In this document: positions 37,553 through 50,635 of the stretch, piece after piece
Layout: the number at the start of each line of letters is the position of its first letter
Position numbering within the stretch: the first letter of the stretch is position 1
DNA from: Gordius sp. MW1
Lineage: Eukaryota; Nematomorpha; Gordioida; Gordea; Gordiidae
Assembly: GCA_964036665.1 (NCBI GenBank)
Contig: OZ038528.1
Span: forward strand, 11,910,501-11,974,500
Direction: 5' to 3'
DNA length: 64,000 bases
Notes under the pieces: generated by a model
Databases searched by the model: none
Seen by the model: only the letters and a program-made list of their open reading frames with translations
What the model was told of the DNA's origin: nothing
Translations under genes and position numbers: made by a program

Positions 37553-39958
37553 TATTCATCCGAAGAAAGTTGTCGTTTTCCAACGTGGTTTCCATGATAA
37601 AAAGTAAAAATTTATCAGAATCAGAAAACTATTACTTTGAATCATGATCGCATAGTGCATTTTTGAAAAATTAAGCACTCACGTTGCGATACAACAAACT
37701 AATCGCAACAATAAAACGTTGTCTTTTGTCAAAATGATAGTTCTCGCAGCTTAAAACCTCTTTTCGGAAGTCAATCGAGGATAATAGGATTCTCAAATAG
37801 CCTACTTTTATATATTTTTTCATGCTCTTTCACATAGAATCGAAAAAAATCAATATTTTTACCTAAAAATTTTTCACATATTTTTCTTTGAACCGTATTC
37901 ATCCGATGAAAGTTGTCGTTTTCAGACGTGGTTTCCATGATAAAAAGTAAAAATTTATCAGAATCAGAAAACTATTACTTTGAAATCATGATCGCATAGT
38001 GCATTTTTGAAAAATTAAGCACTCACGTTGCGATACAACAAACTAATCGCAACAATAAACGTTGTCTTTTGTCAAAATGATAGTTCTCGTAGCTTAAAAC
38101 CTCTTTTCGGAAGTCAATAGAGGATAATAGGATTCTCAAATTGGCCTACTTTTATATATTTTTTCATGCTCTTTCACATAGAATCGCAAAAAATAAATAT
38201 TTTTACCTAAAAATTTTTGACATATTTTTCTTTGAACCGTATTCATCCGTAGAAAGTTGTCGTTTTCCAACGTGGTTTCCATGATAAAAAGTAAAAATTT
38301 ATCAGAATCAAAAAACTATTACTTTAAAATCATGATCGCAGTGCATTTTTGAAAAATTAAGCACCCACGTTGCGATACAACAAACTAATCGCAACAATAA
38401 AACGTTGTCTTTTGTCAAAATGATAGTTCTCGCAGCTTAAAACCTCTTTTCGGAAGTCAATCGATGATAATAGGATTCTCAAATTGGCCTACTTTTATAT
38501 ATTTTTTCATGCTCTTTCACATAGAATCGAAAAAAATCAATATTTTTACCTCAAAATTTTTCACATATTTTTCTTTGAACCGTATTCATCCGATGAAAGT
38601 TGTCGTTTTCAGACGTGGTTTCCATGATAAAGAGTAAAATTTTATCAGAATCAGAAGGCTATTACTTTGAAATCATGATCGCATAGTGCATTTTTGAAAA
38701 ATTAAGCACTCACGTTGCGATACAACAAACTAATCGCAACAATAAAACGTTGTCTTTTGTCAAAATGATAGTTCTCGCAGCTTAAAACCTCTTTTCGGAA
38801 GTCAATCGATGATAATAGGATTCTCAAATTGGCCTACTTTTATATATTTTTTCATGCTCTTTCACATAGAATCGAAAAAAATCAATATTTTTACGTCAAA
38901 ATTTTTCACATATTTTTCTTTCAACAGTATTCATCCGATGAAAGTTGTCGTTTTCAGACGTGGTTTCCATGATAAAGAGTAAAATTTTATCAGAATCAAA
39001 AAACTATTACTTTGAAATCATGATCGCATAGTGCATTTTTGAAAAATTAAGCACTCACGTTGCGATACAACAAACTAATCGCAACAATAAAACGTTGTCT
39101 TTTGTCAAAATGATAGTTCTCGCAGCTTAAAACCTCTTTTCGGAAGTCAATCGAGGATAATAGGATTCTCAAATTGGCCTACTTTTATATATTTTTTCAT
39201 GCTCTTTCATATAGAATCGAAAAAAATAAATATTTTTACCTTAAAATTTTTCACATATTTTTCTTTGAACCGTATTCATCCGATGAAAGTTGTCGTTTTC
39301 CGACGTGGTTTCCATGATAAAAAGTAAAAATTTATCAGAATCAAAAAACTATTACTTTGAAATCATGATCGCTTAGTGCATTTTTGAAAAATTAAGCACT
39401 CACGCTGCGATACAACAAACTAATCGCAACAATAAACGTTGTCTTTTGTCAAAATGATAGTTCTCGCAGCTTAAAACCTCTTTTCGGAAGTCAATCGAGG
39501 ATAATAGGATTTTCAAATTGGCCTACTTTTATATATTTTTTCATGCTCTTTCACATAGAATCAAAAAAAAAATATTTTTACATCAAAATTTTTCACATAT
39601 TTTTCTTTCAACAGTATTCATCCGATGAAAGTTGTCGTTTTCAGACGTGGTTTCCATGATAAAAAGTTAAATTTATCAGAATCAGAAAACTATTACTTTG
39701 AAATCATGATCGCATAGTGCATTTTTGAAAAATTAAGCACTCACGTTGCGATACAACAAACTAATCGCAACAATAAAACGTTGTCTTTTGTCAAAATGAT
39801 AGTTCTCGCAGCTTAAAACCTCTTTTCGGAAGTCAATCGATGATAATAGGATTCTCAAATTGGCCTACTTTTATATATTTTTTCATGCTCTTTCACATAG
39901 AATCGAAAAAAATCAATATTTTTACCTCAAAATTTTTCACATATTTTTCTTTCAACAG
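37553..39958 (+). repeat. Transition monomers leading into HOR-2 (7 units)
   Basis: Unit starts are 37553, 37896, 38240, 38583, 38928, 39273 and 39615. Unit 38240 resembles HOR-2 unit G. Unit 38928 starts like A but lacks the A tail in part. Unit 39273 is a B relative. Unit 39615 starts like D (GTTAAATTTA) and ends like E (ATCGATGAT, AAATCAAT). The building blocks of HOR-2 are therefore present here in a different order. Confidence 0.8.
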
Positions 39959-42369
39959 TATTCATCCGATGAAAGTTGTCGTTTTTAGACGTGGTTTCCA
40001 TGATAAAGAGTAAAATTTTATCAGAATCAGAAAACTATTACTTTGAAATCATGATCGCATAGTGCATTTTTGAAAAATTAAGCACTCACGTTGCGATACA
40101 ACAAACTAATCGCAACAATAAAACGTTGTCTTTTGTCAAAATGATAGTTCTCGCAGCTTAAAACCTCTTTTCGGAAGTCAATCGAGGATAATAGGATTCT
40201 CAAATTTGCTTACTTTTATATATTTTTTTATGCTCTTTCATATAGAATCGAAAAAAATAAATATTTTTACCTTAAAATTTTTCACATATTTTTCTTTGAA
40301 CCGTATTCATCCGATGAAAGTTGTCGTTTTCCGACGTGGTTTCCATGATAAAAAGTAAAAATTTACCAGAATCAAAAAACTATTACTTTGAAATCATGAT
40401 CGCTTAGTGCATTTTTGAAAAATTAAGCACTCACGCTGCGATACAACAAACTAATCGCAACAATAAACGTTGTCTTTTGTCAAAATGATAGTTCTCGCAG
40501 CTTAAAACCTCTTTTCGGAAGTCAATCGAGGATAATAGGATTTTCAAATTGGCCTACTTTTATATATTTTTTCATGCTCTTTCACATAGAATCGAAAAAA
40601 ATAAATATTTTTACCTCAAAATTTTTCACATATTTTTCTTTGAACAGTATTCATCCGATGAAAGTTGTCGTTTTCAGACGTGGTTTCCATGATAAAAAGT
40701 AAAAATTTATCAGAATCAGAAAACTATTACTTTGAAATCATGATCGCATAGTGCATTTTTGAAAAATTAAGCACTCACGTTGCGATACAACAAACTAATC
40801 GCAACAATAAAACGTTGTCTTTTGTCAAAATGATAGTTCTCGTAGCTTAAAACCTCTTTTCGGAAGTCAATAGAGGATAATAGGATTCTCAAATTGGCCT
40901 ACTTTTATATATTTTTTCATGCTCTTTCACATAGAATCGCAAAAAATCAATATTTTTACCTCAAAATTTTTCACATATTTTTCTTTGAACCGTATTCATC
41001 CGATGAAAGTTGTCGTTTTCAGACGTGGTTTCCATGATAAAAAGTTAAATTTATCAGAATCAGAAAACTATTACTTTAAAATCATGATCGCATAGTGCAT
41101 TTTTGAAAAATTAAGCACTCACGTTGCGATCCAACAAACTAATCGCAACAATAAAACGTTGTCTTTTGTCAAAATGATAGTTCTCGCAGCTTAAAACCTC
41201 TTTTCGGAAGTCAATCGAGGATAATAGGATTCTCAATTTGGCCTACTTTTATATATTTTTTCATGCTCTTTCACATAGAATCGAAAAAAATAAATATTTT
41301 TACCTCAAAATTTTTCACATATTTTTCTTTGAACCGTATTCATCCGATGAAAGTTGTCGTTTTCCGACGTGGTTTCCATGATAAAAAGTAAAAATTTATC
41401 AGAATCAAAAAACTATTACTTTGAAATCATGATCGCATAGTGCATTTTTGAAAAATTAAGCACTCACGTTGCGATACAACAAACTAATCGCAACAATAAA
41501 ACGTTGTCTTTTGTCAAAATGATAGTTCTCGCAGCTTAAAACCTCTTTTCGGAAGTCAATCGATGATAATAGGATTCTCAAATTGGCCTACTTTTATATA
41601 TTTTTTCATGCTCTTTCACATAGAATCGAAAAAAATCAATATTTTTACCTCAAAATTTTTCACATATTTTTCTTTCAACAGTATTCATCCGATGAAAGTT
41701 GTCGTTTTCAGACGTGGTTTCCATGATAAAGAGTAAAATTTTATCAGAATCAGAAAACTATTACTTTGAAATCATGATCGCATAGTGCATTTTTGAAAAA
41801 TTAAGCACTCACGTTGCGATACAACAAACTAATCGCAACAATAAAACGTTGTCTTTTGTCAAAATGATAGTTCTCGCAGCTTAAAACCTCTTTTAGGAAG
41901 TCAATCGATGATAATAGGATTCTCAAATTGGCCTACTTTTATATATTTTTTCATGCTCTTTCACATAGAATCGCAAAAAATAAATATTTTTACCTAAAAA
42001 TTTTTGACATATTTTTCTTTGAACCGTATTCATCCGTAGAAAGTTGTCGTTTTCCAACGTGGTTTCCATGATAAAAAGTAAAAATTTATCAGAATCAAAA
42101 AACTATTACTTTAAAATCATGATCGCAGTGCATTTTTGAAAAATTAAGCACCCACTTTGCGATACAACAAACTAATCGCAACAATAAAACGTTGTCTTTT
42201 GTCAAAATGATAGTTCTCGCAGCTTAAAACCTCTTTTCGGAAGTCAATCGATGATAATAGGATTCTCAAATTGGCCTACTTTTATATATTTTTTCATGCT
42301 CTTTCACATAGAATCGAAAAAAATCAATATTTTTACCTCAAAATTTTTCACATATTTTTCTTTCAACAG
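39959..42369 (+). repeat. HOR-2 copy 1: complete 7-monomer unit A-G, 2411 bp
   Basis: Unit starts are A 39959, B 40304, C 40648, D 40993, E 41337, F 41682 and G 42027. Diagnostic variants: A has AAAGAGTAAAATTTTA with TTTGCTTAC and CATATAG; B has CCGACG, GCTTAGTGC and GCTGCG; C has CTCGTAG and CAATAGAGG; D has GTTAAATTTA, GCGATCC and TCAATTTGG; E has CCGACG and ATCGATGAT; F has the A-like start, TTTTAGGAAG and CTAAAA; G has GTAG, CAGTGC and ACCCACTTTGCG. The other complete copy (46502-48912) has exactly the same length. Confidence 0.93.
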
Positions 42370-43403
42370 TATTCATCCGATGAAAGTTGTCGTTTTCAGA
42401 CGTGGTTTCCATGATAAAGAGTAAAATTTTATCAGAATCAGAAAACTATTACTTTGAAATCATGATCGCATAGTGCATTTTTGAAAAATTAAGCACTCAC
42501 GTTGCGATACAACAAACTAATCGCAACAATAAAACGTTGTCTTTTGTCAAAATGATAGTTCTCGCAGCTTAAAACCTCTTTTCGGAAGTCAATCGAGGAT
42601 AATAGGATTCTCAAATTTGCTTACTTTTATATATTTTTTTATGCTCTTTCATATAGAATCGAAAAAAATAAATATTTTTACCTTAAAATTTTTCACATAT
42701 TTTTCTTTGAACCGTATTCATCCGATGAAAGTTGTCGTTTTCCGACGTGGTTTCCATGATAAAAAGTAAAAATTTATCAGAATCAAAAAACTATTACTTT
42801 GAAATCATGATCGCTTAGTGCATTTTTGAAAAATTAAGCACTCACGCTGCGATACAACAAACTAATCGCAACAATAAACGTTGTCTTTTGTCAAAATGAT
42901 AGTTCTCGCAGCTTAAAACCTCTTTTCGGAAGTCAATCGAGGATAATAGGATTTTCAAATTGGCCTACTTTTATATATTTTTTCATGCTCTTTCACATAG
43001 AATCGAAAAAAATAAATATTTTTACCTCAAAATTTTTCACATATTTTTCTTTGAACAGTATTCATCCGATGAAAGTTGTCGTTTTCAGACGTGGTTTCCA
43101 TGATAAAAAGTAAAAATTTATCAGAATCAGAAAACTATTACTTTGAAATCATGATCGCATAGTGCATTTTTGAAAAATTAAGCACTCACGTTGCGATACA
43201 ACAAACTAATCGCAACAATAAAACGTTGTCTTTTGTCAAAATGATAGTTCTCGTAGCTTAAAACCTCTTTTCGGAAGTCAATAGAGGATAATAGGATTCT
43301 CAAATTGGCCTACTTTTATATATTTTTTCATGCTCTTTCACATAGAATCGCAAAAAATCAATATTTTTACCTCAAAATTTTTCACATATTTTTCTTTGAA
43401 CCG
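42370..43403 (+). repeat. HOR-2 partial A-B-C, 1034 bp
   Basis: Unit starts are A 42370, B 42715 and C 43059. Together with the upstream block, 40304-43403 (nine monomers, 3100 bp) is nearly identical to 46847-49946, which has the same length. Homology stops where a D unit would be expected; a chimeric unit follows. Confidence 0.9.
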
Positions 43404-45126
43404 TATTCATCCGATGAAAGTTGTCGTTTTCAGACGTGGTTTCCATGATAAAAAGTAAAAATTTATCAGAATCAGAAAACTATTACTTTGAAATCATGAT
43501 CGCTTAGTGCATTTTTGAAAAATTAAGCACTCACGTTGCGATACAACAAACTAATCGCAACAATAAAACGTTGTCTTTTGTCAAAATGATAGTTCTCGCA
43601 GCTTAAAACCTCTTTTCGGAAGTCAATCGAGGATAATAGGATTCTCAAATTTGCTTACTTTTATATATTTTTTTATGCTCTTTCATATAGAATCGAAAAA
43701 AATAAATATTTTTACCTTAAAATTTTTCACATATTTTTCTTTGAACCGTATTCATCCGATGAAAGTTGTCGTTTTCCGACGTGGTTTCCATGATAAAAAG
43801 TAAAAATTTATCAGAATCAAAAAACTATTACTTTGAAATCATGATCGCTTAGTGCATTTTTGAAAAATTAAGCACTCACGCTGCGATACAACAAACTAAT
43901 CGCAACAATAAACGTTGTCTTTTGTCAAAATGATAGTTCTCGCAGCTTAAAACCTCTTTTCGGAAGTCAATCGAGGATAATAGGATTTTCAAATTGGCCT
44001 ACTTTTATATATTTTTTCATGCTCTTTCACATAGAATCGAAAAAAATAAATATTTTTACCTCAAAATTTTTCACATATTTTTCTTTGAACAGTATTCATC
44101 CGATGAAAGTTGTCGTTTTCAGACGTGGTTTCCATGATAAAAAGTAAAAATTTATCAGAATCAGAAAACTATTACTTTGAAATCATGATCGCATAGTGCA
44201 TTTTTGAAAAATTAAGCACTCACGTTGCGATACAACAAACTAATCGCAACAATAAAACGTTGTCTTTTGTCAAAATGATAGTTCTCGTAGCTTAAAACCT
44301 CTTTTCGGAAGTCAATAGAGGATAATAGGATTCTCAAATTGGCCTACTTTTATATATTTTTTCATGCTCTTTCACATAGAATCGCAAAAAATCAATATTT
44401 TTACCTCAAAATTTTTCACATATTTTTCTTTGAACCGTATTCATCCGATGAAAGTTGTCGTTTTCAGACGTGGTTTCCATGATAAAAAGTTAAATTTATC
44501 AGAATAAGAAAACTATTACTTTAAAATCATGATCGCATAGTGCATTTTTGAAAAATTAAGCACTCACGTTGCGATCCAACAAACTAATCGCAACAATAAA
44601 ACGTTGTCTTTTGTCAAAATGATAGTTCTCGCAGCTTAAAACCTCTTTTCGGAAGTCAATCGAGGATAATAGGATTCTCAATTTGGCCTACTTTTATATA
44701 TTTTTTCATGCTCTTTCACATAGAATCGAAAAAAATAAATATTTTTACCTCAAAATTTTTCACATATTTTTCTTTGAACCGTATTCATCCGATGAAAGTT
44801 GTCGTTTTCCGACGTGGTTTCCATGATAAAAAGTAAAAATTTATCAGAATCAAAAAACTATTACTTTGAAATCATGATCGCATAGTGGATTTTTGAAAAA
44901 TTAAGCACTCACGTTGCGATACAACAAACTAATCGCAACAATAAAACGTTGTCTTTTGTCAAAATGATAGTTCTCGCAGCTTAAAACCTCTTTTCGGAAG
45001 TCAATCGATGATAATAGGATTCTCAAATTGGCCTACTTTTATATATTTTTTCATGCTCTTTCACATAGAATCGAAAAAAATCAATATTTTTACCTCAAAA
45101 TTTTTCACATATTTTTCTTTCAACAG
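43404..45126 (+). repeat. HOR-2 derivative: chimera-B-C-D-E, 1723 bp
   Basis: Unit starts are 43404, B 43749, C 44093, D 44438 and E 44782. Unit 43404 has an AAAAAGTAAAAATT start and GCTTAGTGC but the 3' half of A (AAATTTGCTTAC, CATATAG). It replaces A at the head of this block. The block from 43749 begins a 9-monomer stretch that recurs 5509 bp downstream. Confidence 0.88.
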
Positions 45127-46501
45127 TATTCATCCGATGAAAGTTGTCGTTTTCAGACGTGGTTTCCATGATAAAGAGTAAAATTTTATCAGAATCAGAA
45201 AACTATTACTTTGAAATCATGATCGCATAGTGCATTTTTGAAAAATTAAGCACTCACGTTGCGATACAACAAACTAATCGCAACAATAAAACGTTGTCTT
45301 TTGTCAAAATGATAGTTCTCGCAGCTTAAAACCTCTTTTCGGAAGTCAATCGAGGATAATAGGATTCTCAAATTTGCTTACTTTTATATATTTTTTTATG
45401 CTCTTTCATATAGAATCGAAAAAAATAAATATTTTTACCTTAAAATTTTTCACATATTTTTCTTTGAACCGTATTCATCCGTGAAAGTTGTCGTTTTCAG
45501 ACGTGGTTTCCATGATAAAAAGTAAAAATTTATCAGAATCAGAAAACTATTACTTTGAAATCATGATCGCTTAGTGCATTTTTGAAAAATTAAGCACTCA
45601 CGCTGCGATACAACAAACTAATCGCAACAATAAACGTTGTCTTTTGTCAAAATGATAGTTCTCGCAGCTTAAAACCTCTTTTCGGAAGTCAATCGAGGAT
45701 AATAGGATTTTCAAATTGGCCTACTTTTATATATTTTTTCATGCTCTTTCACATAGAATTGAAAAAAAAAATATTTTTACCTCAAAATTTTTCACATATT
45801 TTTCTTTGAACAGTATTCATCCGATGAAAGTTGTCGTTTTCAGACGTGGTTTCCATGATAAAAAGTAAAAATTTATCAGAATCAGAAAACTATTACTTTG
45901 AAATCATGATCGCATGGTGCATTTTTGAAAAATTAAGCACTCACGTTACGATACAACAAACTAATCGCAACAATAAAACGTTGTCTTTTGTCAAAATGAT
46001 AGTTCTCGTAGCTTAAAACCTCTTTTCGGAAGTCAATAGAGGATAATAGGATTCTCAAATTGGCCTACTTTTATATATTTTTTCATGCTCTTTCACATAG
46101 AATCGAAAAAAATCAATATTTTTACCTCAAAATTTTTCACATATTTTTCTTTGAACCGTATTCATCCGATGAAAGTTGTCGTTTTCCAACGTGGTTTCCA
46201 TGATAAAAAGTAAAAATTTATCAGAATCAAAAAACTATTACTTTAAAATCATGATCGCAGTGCATTTTTGAAAAATTAAGCACCCACTTTGCGATACAAC
46301 AAACTAATCGCAACAATAAAACGTTGTCTTTTGTCAAAATGATAGTTCTCGCAGCTTAAAACCTCTTTTCGGAAGTCAATCGATGATAATAGGATTCTCA
46401 AATTGGCCTACTCTTATATATTTTTTCATGCTCTTTCACATAGAATCGAAAAAAATCAATATTTTTACCTCAAAATTTTTCACATATTTTTCTTTCAACA
46501 G
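45127..46501 (+). repeat. HOR-2 derivative: A-B-C plus G-like unit, 1375 bp
   Basis: Unit starts are A 45127, B-like 45472, C 45814 and a G-like unit at 46159. A follows E directly, so F and G are missing. F and A share their 5' halves, and an exchange within that shared half would remove exactly two monomers. A one-base loss at the start of 45472 (CCGTGAAAG) and GTTACG at 45948 are private to this copy. Confidence 0.88.
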
Positions 46502-48912
46502 TATTCATCCGATGAAAGTTGTCGTTTTCAGACGTGGTTTCCATGATAAAGAGTAAAATTTTATCAGAATCAGAAAACTATTACTTTGAAGTCATGATCG
46601 CATAGTGCATTTTTGAAAAATTAAGCACTCACGTTGCGATACAACAAACTAATCGCAACAATAAAACGTTGTCTTTTGTCAAAATGATAGTTCTCGCAGC
46701 TTAAAACCTCTTTTCGGAAGTCAATCGAGGATAATAGGATTCTCAAATTTGCTTACTTTTATATATTTTTTTATGCTCTTTCATATAGAATCGAAAAAAA
46801 TAAATATTTTTACCTTAAAATTTTTCACATATTTTTCTTTGAACCGTATTCATCCGATGAAAGTTGTCGTTTTCCGACGTGGTTTCCATGATAAAAAGTA
46901 AAAATTTATCAGAATCAAAAAACTATTACTTTGAAATCATGATCGCTTAGTGCATTTTTGAAAAATTAAGCACTCACGCTGCGATACAACAAACTAATCG
47001 CAACAATAAACGTTGTCTTTTGTCAAAATGATAGTTCTCGCAGCTTAAAACCTCTTTTCGGAAGTCAATCGAGGATAATAGGATTTTCAAATTGGCCTAC
47101 TTTTATATATTTTTTCATGCTCTTTCACATAGAATCGAAAAAAATAAATATTTTTACCTCAAAATTTTTCACATATTTTTCTTTGAACAGTATTCATCCG
47201 ATGAAAGTTGTCGTTTTCAGACGTGGTTTCCATGATAAAAAGTAAAAATTTATCAGAATCAGAAAACTATTACTTTGAAATCATGATCGCATAGTGCATT
47301 TTTGAAAAATTAAGCACTCACGTTGCGATACAACAAACTAATCGCAACAATAAAACGTTGTCTTTTGTCAAAATGATAGTTCTCGTAGCTTAAAACCTCT
47401 TTTCGGAAGTCAATAGAGGATAATAGGATTCTCAAATTGGCCTACTTTTATATATTTTTTCATGCTCTTTCACATAGAATCGCAAAAAATCAATATTTTT
47501 ACCTCAAAATTTTTCACATATTTTTCTTTGAACCGTATTCATCCGATGAAAGTTGTCGTTTTCAGACGTGGTTTCCATGATAAAAAGTTAAATTTATCAG
47601 AATCAGAAAACTATTACTTTAAAATCATGATCGCATAGTGCATTTTTGAAAAATTAAGCACTCACGTTGCGATCCAACAAACTAATCGCAACAATAAAAC
47701 GTTGTCTTTTGTCAAAATGATAGTTCTCGCAGCTTAAAACCTCTTTTCGGAAGTCAATCGAGGATAATAGGATTCTCAATTTGGCCTACTTTTATATATT
47801 TTTTCATGCTCTTTCACATAGAATCGAAAAAAATAAATATTTTTACCTCAAAATTTTTCACATATTTTTCTTTGAACCGTATTCATCCGATGAAAGTTGT
47901 CGTTTTCCGACGTGGTTTCCATGATAAAAAGTAAAAATTTATCAGAATCAAAAAACTATTACTTTGAAATCATGATCGCATAGTGCATTTTTGAAAAATT
48001 AAGCACTCACGTTGCGATACAACAAACTAATCGCAACAATAAAACGTTGTCTTTTGTCAAAATGATAGTTCTCGCAGCTTAAAACCTCTTTTCGGAAGTC
48101 AATCGATGATAATAGGATTCTCAAATTGGCCTACTTTTATATATTTTTTCATGCTCTTTCACATAGAATCGAAAAAAATCAATATTTTTACCTCAAAATT
48201 TTTCACATATTTTTCTTTCAACAGTATTCATCCGATGAAAGTTGTCGTTTTCAGACGTGGTTTCCATGATAAAGAGTAAAATTTTATCAGAATCAGAAAA
48301 CTATTACTTTGAAATCATGATCGCATAGTGCATTTTTGAAAAATTAAGCACTCACGTTGCGATACAACAAACTAATCGCAACAATAAAACGTTGTCTTTT
48401 GTCAAAATGATAGTTCTCGCAGCTTAAAACCTCTTTTAGGAAGTCAATCGATGATAATAGGATTCTCAAATTGGCCTACTTTTATATATTTTTTCATGCT
48501 CTTTCACATAGAATCGCAAAAAATAAATATTTTTACCTAAAAATTTTTGACATATTTTTCTTTGAACCGTATTCATCCGTAGAAAGTTGTCGTTTTCCAA
48601 CGTGGTTTCCATGATAAAAAGTAAAAATTTATCAGAATCAAAAAACTATTACTTTAAAATCATGATCGCAGTGCATTTTTGAAAAATTAAGCACCCACTT
48701 TGCGATACAACAAACTAATCGCAACAATAAAACGTTGTCTTTTGTCAAAATGATAGTTCTCGCAGCTTAAAACCTCTTTTCGGAAGTCAATCGATGATAA
48801 TAGGATTCTCAAATTGGCCTACTTTTATATATTTTTTCATGCTCTTTCACATAGAATCGAAAAAAATCAATATTTTTACCTCAAAATTTTTCACATATTT
48901 TTCTTTCAACAG
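46502..48912 (+). repeat. HOR-2 copy 2: complete 7-monomer unit A-G, 2411 bp
   Basis: Unit starts are A 46502, B 46847, C 47191, D 47536, E 47880, F 48225 and G 48570. By eye I find three differences from copy 1, which lies 6543 bp upstream: C at 46529 (T at 39986), G at 46591 (A at 40048) and T at 46909 (C at 40366). F keeps the rare TTTTAGGAAG in both copies. Confidence 0.93.
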
Positions 48913-50635
48913 TATTCATCCGATGAAAGTTGTCGTTTTCAGACGTGGTTTCCATGATAAAGAGTAAAATTTTATCAGAATCAGAAAACTATTACTTTGA
49001 AATCATGATCGCATAGTGCATTTTTGAAAAATTAAGCACTCACGTTGCGATACAACAAACTAATCGCAACAATAAAACGTTGTCTTTTGTCAAAATGATA
49101 GTTCTCGCAGCTTAAAACCTCTTTTCGGAAGTCAATCGAGGATAATAGGATTCTCAAATTTGCTTACTTTTATATATTTTTTTATGCTCTTTCATATAGA
49201 ATCGAAAAAAATAAATATTTTTACCTTAAAATTTTTCACATATTTTTCTTTGAACCGTATTCATCCGATGAAAGTTGTCGTTTTCCGACGTGGTTTCCAT
49301 GATAAAAAGTAAAAATTTATCAGAATCAAAAAACTATTACTTTGAAATCATGATCGCTTAGTGCATTTTTGAAAAATTAAGCACTCACGCTGCGATACAA
49401 CAAACTAATCGCAACAATAAACGTTGTCTTTTGTCAAAATGATAGTTCTCGCAGCTTAAAACCTCTTTTCGGAAGTCAATCGAGGATAATAGGATTTTCA
49501 AATTGGCCTACTTTTATATATTTTTTCATGCTCTTTCACATAGAATCGAAAAAAATAAATATTTTTACCTCAAAATTTTTCACATATTTTTCTTTGAACA
49601 GTATTCATCCGATGAAAGTTGTCGTTTTCAGACGTGGTTTCCATGATAAAAAGTAAAAATTTATCAGAATCAGAAAACTATTACTTTGAAATCATGATCG
49701 CATAGTGCATTTTTGAAAAATTAAGCACTCACGTTGCGATACAACAAACTAATCGCAACAATAAAACGTTGTCTTTTGTCAAAATGATAGTTCTCGTAGC
49801 TTAAAACCTCTTTTCGGAAGTCAATAGAGGATAATAGGATTCTCAAATTGGCCTACTTTTATATATTTTTTCATGCTCTTTCACATAGAATCGCAAAAAA
49901 TCAATATTTTTACCTCAAAATTTTTCACATATTTTTCTTTGAACCGTATTCATCCGATGAAAGTTGTCGTTTTCAGACGTGGTTTCCATGATAAAAAGTT
50001 AAATTTATCAGAATCAGAAAACTATTACTTTAAAATCATGATCGCATAGTGCATTTTTGAAAAATTAAGCACTCACGTTGCGATCCAACAAACTAATCGC
50101 AACAATAAAACGTTGTCTTTTGTCAAAATGATAGTTCTCGCAGCTTAAAACCTCTTTTCGGAAGTCAATCGAGGATAATAGGATTCTCAATTTGGCCTAC
50201 TTTTATATATTTTTTCATGCTCTTTCACATAGAATCGAAAAAAATAAATATTTTTACCTCAAAATTTTTCACATATTTTTCTTTGAACCGTATTCATCCG
50301 ATGAAAGTTGTCGTTTTCCGACGTGGTTTCCATGATAAAAAGTAAAAATTTATCAGAATCAAAAAACTATTACTTTGAAATCATGATCGCATAGTGCATT
50401 TTTGAAAAATTAAGCACTCACGTTGCGATACAACAAACTAATCGCAACAATAAAACGTTGTCTTTTGTCAAAATGATAGTTCTCGCAGCTTAAAACCTCT
50501 TTTCGGAAGTCAATCGATGATAATAGGATTCTCAAATTGGCCTACTTTTATATATTTTTTCATGCTCTTTCACATAGAATCGAAAAAAATCAATATTTTT
50601 ACCTCAAAATTTTTCACATATTTTTCTTTCAACAG
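48913..50635 (+). repeat. HOR-2 derivative: A-B-C-D-E, 1723 bp
   Basis: Unit starts are A 48913, B 49258, C 49602, D 49947 and E 50291. F and G are absent. From 49258 onward it matches 43749 onward at an offset of 5509 bp. Confidence 0.9.
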
